DNA from: Streptomyces sp. AM 2-1-1
Lineage (GTDB): Bacteria; Actinomycetota; Actinomycetes; Streptomycetales; Streptomycetaceae
Reading direction: 5' to 3'
Assembly (NCBI RefSeq): GCF_029167645.1
Contig: NZ_CP119147.1
Coordinates: 3,348,001-3,412,000 of the forward strand
DNA: 64,000 nt
Below, in pieces: positions 58,451-64,000 of this stretch; position 1 is the stretch's first letter; every line of letters starts with the position of its first letter. The notes beneath the pieces are model-generated. The model made no database searches, had not been told where the DNA came from, and saw nothing but the letters and a program-made list of their open reading frames with translations. A program made the translations under genes and the position numbers.

Positions 58451-58683
58451 TCAGTTCGTCGGCGGGCTGCTTGCCTCGGCCATGGCCACGAGTCCTGGAG
58501 GCTCTCGTTTCCGTGCGGTGCGCGGAGGGCGGGCGGGGGTGCGGGGTGCGCGGAGTGGGGTGCGTACGCGCCGGAAGCGCCACTCCCTCGAAGCAGCAGC
58601 CCGGATCTGAGAAACTGCGCGGAGCCCCCGACACAGCCGTCGCGCAGCAGCACGACCCGCACCGGACAGGGTCTCCGGGTGGG

Positions 58684-58788
58684 TCGTCGGTTGCGGACCG
58701 GCTCGGCACACCGGCAGTTCTGCGCGATCAAGGAGTGCCGAGTCCGCAGGAGTTCGATCAGCGGAAAGCTCGGCTTCTCGGGGTCTGA
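58684..58788 (+). pseudogene. SHOCT-domain remnant
   Basis: The frame ending at 58788 closes with SVADRLGTPAVLRDQGVPSP and EFDQRKARLLGV. This is the C-terminal SHOCT domain (LRDQGVxTxEEFxxxKxRLL), normally the last 30 residues of a longer actinobacterial protein. Upstream codons are Arg/Pro/Gly-rich and match nothing, so the rest of the gene has been lost or lies in another frame. Confidence 0.5.
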
Positions 58789-58863
58789 CGCCACATCCCT
58801 ATGGGGCCGCACACCCGCCTGCTGTCAGCGAACACCCTTTGGCCCGCTCCCCCGGAGGAACCC

Positions 58864-59253
58864 GTGTCACACCCGCAGCCGCCCACCCCCGAGGAGAGGC
58901 TCGCCGACGCGAAGCAGTTGCTGAGCCTCCCGCGCATCGTCGTGATCTGCGGCTCCACCCGCTTCATGCACGAGATGAACGAGGCCGATGTGCGGGAGAC
59001 CGGGGCCGGGAAGATCGTCGTCAAGCCGGGCTGCGACCTGAAGTCGCCGCACCCACTCTGGGCCGACCCTGCCGAGGCGGGGGCGCTGAAGGTGCGGCTC
59101 GACGATCTGCACCGGGCGAAGATCCGGCTCGCCGACGAGGTGCTCGTGGTGGGCGACTACATCGGAGACAGCACCCGAGCCGAAATCGCCTATGCCCGGT
59201 CGTTGGGCAAGCCGATGCGGTTCTGCCACCCCGAAGTCGACCCTGACGCCTGA
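58864..59253 (+). CDS. Nucleoside 2-deoxyribosyltransferase-like small protein
   Basis: The GTG at 58864 with GGAGG upstream gives 129 aa. The Rossmann-like pattern VVICGSTRFMHEMNEADVRE and KPGCDLKSPHPLWADPAEAG, then RLADEVLVVGDYIGDSTRAE and IAYARSLGKPMRFCHPEVD resembles the DUF4406/nucleoside deoxyribosyltransferase fold. Members cleave N-glycosidic bonds or bind nucleotides. The glycine loop CGSTRFM and the acidic DYIGDSTRAEI are the likely active-site parts. Start upstream in the frame is less likely. Function not proven. Confidence 0.75.
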   Translation: MSHPQPPTPEERLADAKQLLSLPRIVVICGSTRFMHEMNEADVRETGAGKIVVKPGCDLKSPHPLWADPAEAGALKVRLDDLHRAKIRLADEVLVVGDYIGDSTRAEIAYARSLGKPMRFCHPEVDPDA

Positions 59254-59292
59254 CCGCCCGCTGCCGCCTCGACCATTCAGGGTTGTCCCGCC

Positions 59293-59868
59293 CTACCGGC
59301 GGGTGGGAGTGGTGCTCGGGACGACCGTGGCCGCGTCGGCGGGAACCTGACGGCGAGGGCTGGTGGGGGACGGGGACGGCACGGCCGAGGACGGGGAGCC
59401 GACCGGGTCCTCCGTCCGGGCGGCGGACGGGGACGGAGCGCGGGTCGCCCTCGGGTCGGCCACCGGATCGGAGCGCGTAGGAATGGGTTCCGCTGTGGGC
59501 GCCCGCGCGGTCGTGGGTTCCTCCCCGGGCGACACGGTCGCCGACGGCGGCGGGGTCGGCGCGGGGGTGGCCGGGGGTGTCGTCGGCGGGGTGGGGGGGA
59601 CGGGAGAGGCCGGGGAGGCGGGCAGCACCGGTGTGCCCGGCGAGTCCGGTCCCGCCGCCAGGCGGAACGGCAGCACGGCCAGCCCCACCACCGCACACGC
59701 GAGGCCGACCCCGGCGGCGGTCCGGCGGTACCTCCGGCCGGCCGCGCTGCGGCGGATCTCCTCGTACCGGCCCGGGGGCGGCCCGAGACGGTCGTGGGTG
59801 GGGCGCAGGATGACGGCGAGAGGGTCGTCGGGTTCGAACTCCGGCTCCTCGTCAACGCGTGTGATCAA
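59293..59868 (-). CDS. Anti-sigma-like membrane protein, last gene of the sortase module
   Basis: A TTG at 59868 has GAGGAG at good spacing (GGAGAAGCC-TTG) and overlaps the sigma gene by 17 bases. The 191-aa product has a short cytoplasmic N-terminus (MITRVDEEPEFEPDD), one membrane segment (GVGLACAVVGLAVLPF) and a Pro/Thr/Ser-rich extracytoplasmic tail. Position after an ECF sigma gene is typical of an anti-sigma factor, but the usual zinc-binding anti-sigma motif (HxxxCxxC) is not present. It may instead be a cell-envelope partner. Confidence 0.65.
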   Translation of the reverse strand: MITRVDEEPEFEPDDPLAVILRPTHDRLGPPPGRYEEIRRSAAGRRYRRTAAGVGLACAVVGLAVLPFRLAAGPDSPGTPVLPASPASPVPPTPPTTPPATPAPTPPPSATVSPGEEPTTARAPTAEPIPTRSDPVADPRATRAPSPSAARTEDPVGSPSSAVPSPSPTSPRRQVPADAATVVPSTTPTRR

Positions 59869-60370
59869 GGCTTCTCCTCAGATGGGCGCGGAGCAGTTCG
59901 CGGGCCGCGTGGAGGTCGGCCTTGACGGTCCCTTCCTTCCGCCCGGTCAGCGCGGACACCTCCCGGATCGGCATGTCCGCGTAGTAATGCAACAGGATCG
60001 GCACCCGCAACCGTTCGGGCAACGACTGCACCAGCATCCGCACCGACGGATCGGCCTGCTCGGCGTGGCCGACGACGGCCGTCTCGGTCACCACCCGGCG
60101 GACGGCCCGGCGTTCACGCTCCAGCTTGCGCCAGTGGTCGCGTACGAGATTGGCGGCGGTGACGTAGAGGAACCCGCCCGGCTCCTCCACCGAGGTCCAC
60201 CGCGCCCAGAGCCGGGTGAACGCCTCCGAGGCGATCTCGTGCGCCGTCCCGTCGTCGTCGACCAGCCGACGGCACCACCCGGCGAGGCGCGGATAGAGGA
60301 CGGCGAAGAGTTCCGAGGCAGCCTGGTCCTGCCCGCCGCGCCGGTCGCCCCCCGCGCGCGCCCGCTTCAC
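59852..60370 (-). CDS. ECF sigma factor of the sortase module
   Basis: The 172-aa product has sigma-2 (LVDDDGTAHEIASEAFTRLW) and sigma-4 (SLPERLRVPILLHYYADMPI, ALTGRKEGTVKADLHAARE, ending near LRAHLRR). The -10 recognition helix and the HTH are intact. The GTG at 60370 overlaps the sortase stop by 4 bases, so sigma and sortase are made together. The target promoter is probably the module's own or cell-envelope genes; no matching promoter sequence is recognised. Confidence 0.88.
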   Translation of the reverse strand: MKRARAGGDRRGGQDQAASELFAVLYPRLAGWCRRLVDDDGTAHEIASEAFTRLWARWTSVEEPGGFLYVTAANLVRDHWRKLERERRAVRRVVTETAVVGHAEQADPSVRMLVQSLPERLRVPILLHYYADMPIREVSALTGRKEGTVKADLHAARELLRAHLRRSLDHTR

Positions 60371-61047
60371 CGGTCTCCCGGGTTCGGGTGCGCCGCATCC
60401 GGCCCCGCCGGGGACGACTCTGCCAGGGTGGCGAAGACGATCACGTTGTCCTGGTAGCCGCCGTCACCGGTACGGGCTCCGCCGCAGGTGATGAGCCGCA
60501 ACTCCGGCCGCTCCACGTTGCCGTAGACCTCCTCGGTCGGGAAGTGGGCCTTCGCCACCGTCCGGGTGGCCGAGACCGCGAACTCCACCGTCGTACCGTC
60601 TTTCAGGCGCGTCACGACCCGGTCCCCCGTGCGCAGCCGGCCGAGGTGCCGGAACACCCCGTCACCGTACGGCCCGACCGTCACATGCCCCAGGATCACC
60701 GCCGGACCGGCCTGGCCCGGAGCGGGCCCGTGCACGTACCAGCCCGCCCGGTCGTGTGCCGTGATCGCGGGCACCTCCACCGTGCCGTCCGCCTCAAGTC
60801 CCAGCCGTACGAGCGGAGTGTCCACCCCGATCGCCGGGATCTCCAGCCGGAGCGGCACCGACCGGGCCACCTCCCCCGCGGGAGCCGCCGTCGGCGTCAC
60901 CCCGGGGCGGGGAGGCGCGGTGGTGGCGGTGCTCCCGCCGTCGGGCCGCCCCCCGGCCCCGTCGCCGGTCCCGGCCCCGGGGCGGCAGCCGGCCAGCAGG
61001 GCGGCCGCGGCGGCCGCCCCGAAGGCCCGCCTGGAGTACGAGGTCAC
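60367..61047 (-). CDS. Class F sortase, Tat-type lipoprotein
   Basis: From GTG 61047 the 226-aa product starts MTSYSRRAFGAAAAAALLAG with C21: the SRRAF motif looks like a twin-arginine signal and LLAGC is a lipobox, so it may be exported by Tat and lipidated. The sortase barrel follows (about 60-220): H121 (VILGHVT), C188 (LRLITCGG) and R192 are the catalytic trio. Class F enzymes join LPxTG-like proteins to the wall in actinobacteria. It overlaps the substrate gene upstream and the sigma gene downstream by 4 bases each. The likely substrate is the preceding 138-aa protein. Confidence 0.9.
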   Translation of the reverse strand: MTSYSRRAFGAAAAAALLAGCRPGAGTGDGAGGRPDGGSTATTAPPRPGVTPTAAPAGEVARSVPLRLEIPAIGVDTPLVRLGLEADGTVEVPAITAHDRAGWYVHGPAPGQAGPAVILGHVTVGPYGDGVFRHLGRLRTGDRVVTRLKDGTTVEFAVSATRTVAKAHFPTEEVYGNVERPELRLITCGGARTGDGGYQDNVIVFATLAESSPAGPDAAHPNPGDR

Positions 61048-61460
61048 GCCCCGGTCGCCCGCCGACGCCGTACGACGTACACCGCCAGGCCACCCGCCAG
61101 CACCACGGCGGCACCACCCCCGCCGAGCAGCACTCCGCTGCTCCCCTCCCCCTGCTCCGCCGCGGACGAACCGGTGTCGGGAGCACCGGACGGCACTACG
61201 GACACCTGGTCGTCCGAGGTGGGCACGGGGCGCGGCGCCGAGGTCGGTGCCGTGCTCGGCGGCTCGGTGGCGGCCGGCGTCGCGGCAGGTTCCTGGGCGG
61301 GGGCCTCGGTCGCTTCCCTGGTGGGGGCGGCGGACGGGGTCCGGGAGGCGGTCGTGGCCGGCTGCGGGTCGTCCGCGAGGGCCGGTCCGGCACCCACCGC
61401 GAGCACGGCGACGCAGGCAACTCCCAGCGTGGCCAGCGCACTTCTGTTGAATCGGCGCAT
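61044..61460 (-). CDS. Sortase-substrate-like surface protein with APDTG motif
   Basis: From ATG 61460 (GAAGGAG upstream) the 138-aa product has a signal peptide (LGVACVAVLAVGAGPALADD), a Pro/Thr/Ala-rich stalk, a sorting-type motif APDTG at residues 93-97, then a hydrophobic segment (LLGGGGAAVVLAGGLAVYVV) and an RRRR tail. This is the LPxTG-like layout with a substituted motif, common in Streptomyces class F sortase substrates. It overlaps the sortase start by 4 bases. It is the first gene of the four-gene module. Confidence 0.85.
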   Translation of the reverse strand: MRRFNRSALATLGVACVAVLAVGAGPALADDPQPATTASRTPSAAPTREATEAPAQEPAATPAATEPPSTAPTSAPRPVPTSDDQVSVVPSGAPDTGSSAAEQGEGSSGVLLGGGGAAVVLAGGLAVYVVRRRRATGA

Positions 61461-61611
61461 GATCGGCTCTCCTTCGTCGTCGGCCCGCCGCAGGGGCGGG
61501 CCGGGATACGGAACGTGCGGAGAGACGAGGCAGCAGCACCTCAGGTTGTAAAGGAATGGCAAAGTCGCGTCGCGGTCGGCTCACACCCGCCGCAGCGACG
61601 GCGACAGGTGC

Positions 61612-62289
61612 TCAACAGGCCCCCGACTGCTCGCCGTCCACCGGAGCCATGTGGCGCGCGGCCGCCGCGTACCGGGCGAGATGGTCCACGGCCTTCGCCA
61701 ACAGCCTCAGGTTGACGGCCGGGTCCTGCCCCGGATCCTGCGCGACGGCCCAGGCGTGGCAGACCATGTGCGTGACGATCTCCCGCGCCCGCGAGTCGGC
61801 GAGTTGAGCGGCGTACGCGTCGGCCTGCGGCGCGAAGGCGACGATCGCACGGCGGAGCCGGGCCCGCAGGGCGTCCGCCGCCTCACCCGTCGCCCGCCCC
61901 CGGGCCAGGTCGAGCGCCAGCCGCACATCGGCGGCCAGCTCCGCCCGGCTCATCGGCACCCCGCCGCCACCCGGACCACCGGCCGTCCCGCCGTCGTACG
62001 GAGCGACGCCGTACGTCCCCGGGCCGGCGGTGTACGCCGGCGCGGCGGTGTACACCGGGCCGCCGTAGGGTGCCGGGCCGCCGTACACCGCACTGCCGCA
62101 GGCCGCCCCGTACGCCCCCTCGCCGTCCTCGCCGGCCCCGCCCGTCCGGTTCACTCCGACCGACCTGCCGGACCTGCCCGACCCGCCCGTTCCACTCGTC
62201 CCACTGGTCCCGCTCGTTCTGCCCGTCCTGCTCGTCGCGCCCGTTCCGCTCGTCCCACTGGTTCCGTCGGTGCCGCTGGCTGAGCTCAT
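61612..62289 (-). CDS. DUF6415-like protein with Ser/Gly/Thr repeat N-terminus
   Basis: From ATG 62289 the 225-aa product opens with a low-complexity stretch (SGTSGTSGT, then TSGTSGTGGSGRSG) and a Tyr/Gly/Pro-rich zone, and ends with a helical domain at about 112-220 (MSRAELAADVRLALDLARGR, DPAVNLRLLAKAVDHLARYA). The domain fits DUF6415, found near biosynthetic and regulatory genes in Streptomyces; its function is unknown. An internal ATG at that domain (about 61955) could be the true start. It is divergent from the XRE-TPR gene. Confidence 0.65.
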   Translation of the reverse strand: MSSASGTDGTSGTSGTGATSRTGRTSGTSGTSGTGGSGRSGRSVGVNRTGGAGEDGEGAYGAACGSAVYGGPAPYGGPVYTAAPAYTAGPGTYGVAPYDGGTAGGPGGGGVPMSRAELAADVRLALDLARGRATGEAADALRARLRRAIVAFAPQADAYAAQLADSRAREIVTHMVCHAWAVAQDPGQDPAVNLRLLAKAVDHLARYAAAARHMAPVDGEQSGAC

Positions 62290-62455
62290 TGCGGACTCAC
62301 CTCTTTCATCGTGAAGGGTGGATCTGAACTCCCGGAGGGATGCCTTTCAGTGAACGTGTGAACACACACAGTGAGGAGATGCCAGGCTGTGGGCCCCCTG
62401 TAGTCCCGCGTAGGCCAGGCCGGGCGGACCGCCCTGGTGAAGGAGTGAGCGCAAG

Positions 62456-63817
62456 GTGCCCGAATCCCCGGAGATCGGCGAGTTGATCCGCCAGGCGTGC
62501 GCGGCACGTGGCTGGGGGCCGACCAAACTCGCCCGTGAGCTGGGAATCGCCGAGGGACGGGGACCCAACGGCCTCGACCGCCAGTCGGTCCGGCGCTGGA
62601 TGGCCGGCCGCCGGAAGCCCGACTACTGGCTCCCCTACATCGCCGAAGTACTCGGCCTGGACACCGCGCCGGTGCCCTCCGTACCCGCTCAACGAAGTGC
62701 CTCTCGCTCCCTTGCGGGCCTCGATACCGTGGCGTCAGTAGTCGAGTTGGGGAGGAACGACGTGCTTCGGCGAAACTTCCTGGCCGCCTCGGGCGCCCAC
62801 GCTCTGGGCGCTCTGAACCTGCCCGACCCCGAGAGCGTCACCCGCCGGACCAACCGCGCCGGCGGCGTACGGGTCGGCTCCGGCGAGGTGGCCGCCGTAC
62901 GGCAGATGACCCGTGCCCTCGGCGACAGCGCCGCCGAACTCGGCGGTGGCCACGCCCGCCACCTCGCCGTCCGCTACCTCACCGAGGACGTCGCCCCCTG
63001 GCTCGACGGCACCTACACCGAGGCGATCGGCGTCGAGTTGTTCGCCGCGACCTCCCAACTCGTGCACCTGGCGGGTTGGATGGCCCAGGACGAGGGCAAC
63101 CAGGGCATGGCCCAGCAGTACTACGCCCACGCGCACGCCCTCGCCGTCGCCGCCGGCGAACCCGAACTCTCCGCGACAGCGCTACGGGGACTGGCCGTTC
63201 AGGCGATCGACCTCGGGCCGAAGTACGGCGCCGTGGCGCTGCGCCTCTCCGAACGCTGTGTCGACACCGCGAAGGCCCTGGACGACCCGCGCGCGATCTC
63301 GTACTACCAGACCACCCTGGCGGACGCCGCCGCCCTCGACGGTGACCACCGCCTCGCCACCCGGGCCCTCACCGCCGCCCAGTCCGCGATCGAGAAGAAC
63401 CCCGACCCGACCCCCGGCGAATCCTGGGCCTCGCACTTCAGCATCGGCCGCTGGGCCCACCACTCCGGGATGATCCTCGCCCGCCTCGGCGACCTCGACA
63501 GCGCCTCCGGCCACCTCCGCGAATCCCTGGAGATCCACGGCATCGACCGCCGCCGCAGCCGCGCCATCGTCCTCGCCGACCTCGGCCAGATCCACCTCCG
63601 CCGGGGCCACCTCGACGCCGCCCTCGCCACCTGGACCGATTTCCTCGACTGCGCGGACGGCATCCGCTCCGTCAAGGTCACCGAGGCCGCCGAGGACATG
63701 CGCACCCGGCTGGACAAGTACCGCAAGATCCCGGGCGTCGAGGAGCTGCGCACCCGGGCGGAGAGCCGCCTGGCGACAGGGGTGGGCGCGGCCGCGGGTG
63801 CTTCCGCGAGCGGGTGA
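62456..63817 (+). CDS. XRE-family regulator with TPR-like domain, 453 aa
   Basis: The GTG at 62456 gives 453 aa. The helix-turn-helix is at about 8-70 (IRQACAARGWGPTKLARELG, DRQSVRRWMAGRRKPDYWLP). The rest is a chain of helical repeats of the TPR type (YAHAHALAVAAGEPELSATA, AVALRLSERCVDTAKALDDP, LGDLDSASGHLRESLEIHGI). Such XRE-TPR proteins in Streptomyces often control development or antibiotic genes and bind peptide signals. It is divergent from the DUF6415 gene at 166 bases, which may be its partner. No C-terminal domain beyond the repeats. Confidence 0.85.
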   Translation: MPESPEIGELIRQACAARGWGPTKLARELGIAEGRGPNGLDRQSVRRWMAGRRKPDYWLPYIAEVLGLDTAPVPSVPAQRSASRSLAGLDTVASVVELGRNDVLRRNFLAASGAHALGALNLPDPESVTRRTNRAGGVRVGSGEVAAVRQMTRALGDSAAELGGGHARHLAVRYLTEDVAPWLDGTYTEAIGVELFAATSQLVHLAGWMAQDEGNQGMAQQYYAHAHALAVAAGEPELSATALRGLAVQAIDLGPKYGAVALRLSERCVDTAKALDDPRAISYYQTTLADAAALDGDHRLATRALTAAQSAIEKNPDPTPGESWASHFSIGRWAHHSGMILARLGDLDSASGHLRESLEIHGIDRRRSRAIVLADLGQIHLRRGHLDAALATWTDFLDCADGIRSVKVTEAAEDMRTRLDKYRKIPGVEELRTRAESRLATGVGAAAGASASG

Positions 63818-63915
63818 CGGGTGGGGCGGAGTGCGGGCACGGCGTCAGGGGCAGCCGGAAGGCCGGTGCGCGGTCGCGTCCGGCGGGCGGGAACGGGCCC
63901 CCGAGGCCCTCATCG

Positions 63916-63937
63916 GCACCCGCTCAGGAGCGGGTGC
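63916..63937 (+). terminator. Hairpin terminator after the XRE-TPR gene
   Basis: GCACCCGCTC pairs with GAGCGGGTGC (10 bp) around AG, about 99 bases past the stop. Confidence 0.6.
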
Positions 63938-64000
63938 GCGCCGCATGCGCCCGCGCCCCCGCCGCGTACGCCCGCGCTCCTCACACCCGCGGCCGCGCCC

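Overview
The window is high-GC actinobacterial DNA and fits a Streptomyces chromosome: strong third-position G/C, many GTG starts, AGGAG-type ribosome sites, a conservon, a SpoIIE-type phosphatase, ECF sigma factors and a class F sortase. No complete rRNA or tRNA gene is present, only two 3' halves of tRNA genes.

Region 1 (1-5692) is the end of an integrated mobile element of the actinomycete integrative and conjugative (AICE, pSAM2-like) class. Leftward are a Nudix gene (Pif-like), a 52-aa protein, a DUF6284 protein, a 110-aa protein and a truncated SpdB-like membrane protein. Rightward are a KorSA-like GntR repressor and a YdcF-type protein. Between the two arms are palindromic operators and a leader resembling the rRNA boxA. 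After it come two separate att-like scars: a 3' half of tRNA-Thr(UGU) at 4307 and a 3' half of tRNA-Gly(CCC) at 5649, each followed by a terminator. Between them lies a less GC-rich gene for a putative PD-(D/E)XK nuclease. Just outside are two gene ruins, a flavoprotein with an internal deletion and a frameshifted PIN-domain protein.

Region 2 (6.5-24.7 kb) is ordinary chromosome with secreted enzymes (polysaccharide deacetylase, esterase/phytase-like protein, beta-helix glycosidase, S8 protease), a PIG-L deacetylase, a histone-like Lys/Ala protein, an XRE regulator, an iron-box-controlled siderophore-interacting protein and an Old Yellow Enzyme. Its intergenic gaps hold several short tandem repeats of 16, 20 and 40 bp.

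Region 3 (25-30 kb) has amtB-glnK for ammonium uptake, then an aldolase and SIS-domain pair divergent from a DeoR-type regulator, probably for amino-sugar catabolism.

Region 4 (30.1-36.5 kb) is a conservon: sensor-like CvnA, roadblock CvnB, DUF742 CvnC, GTPase CvnD, a P450 without the ExxR motif (CYP157-like), a conventional P450 (CYP154-like) and an enoyl-CoA hydratase-like gene.

Region 5 (36.5-56 kb) holds cell-wall, transport and stress functions: PGRP amidase, Na+/H+-type antiporter, MMPL transporter, DEAD-box helicase, cold-shock protein, MerR regulator, PAS-GAF-SpoIIE phosphatase, peroxiredoxin, an ECF41-type sigma factor, an XRE regulator divergent from a quinone reductase, and an NfeD-flotillin pair.

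Region 6 (56-64 kb) is more accessory: a long HTH protein with a Pro/Val-rich middle, broken cupin and SHOCT genes, a nucleoside-deoxyribosyltransferase-like protein, a four-gene overlapping module (sortase substrate, Tat-lipoprotein sortase, ECF sigma factor, anti-sigma-like membrane protein), a DUF6415 protein and an XRE-TPR regulator.
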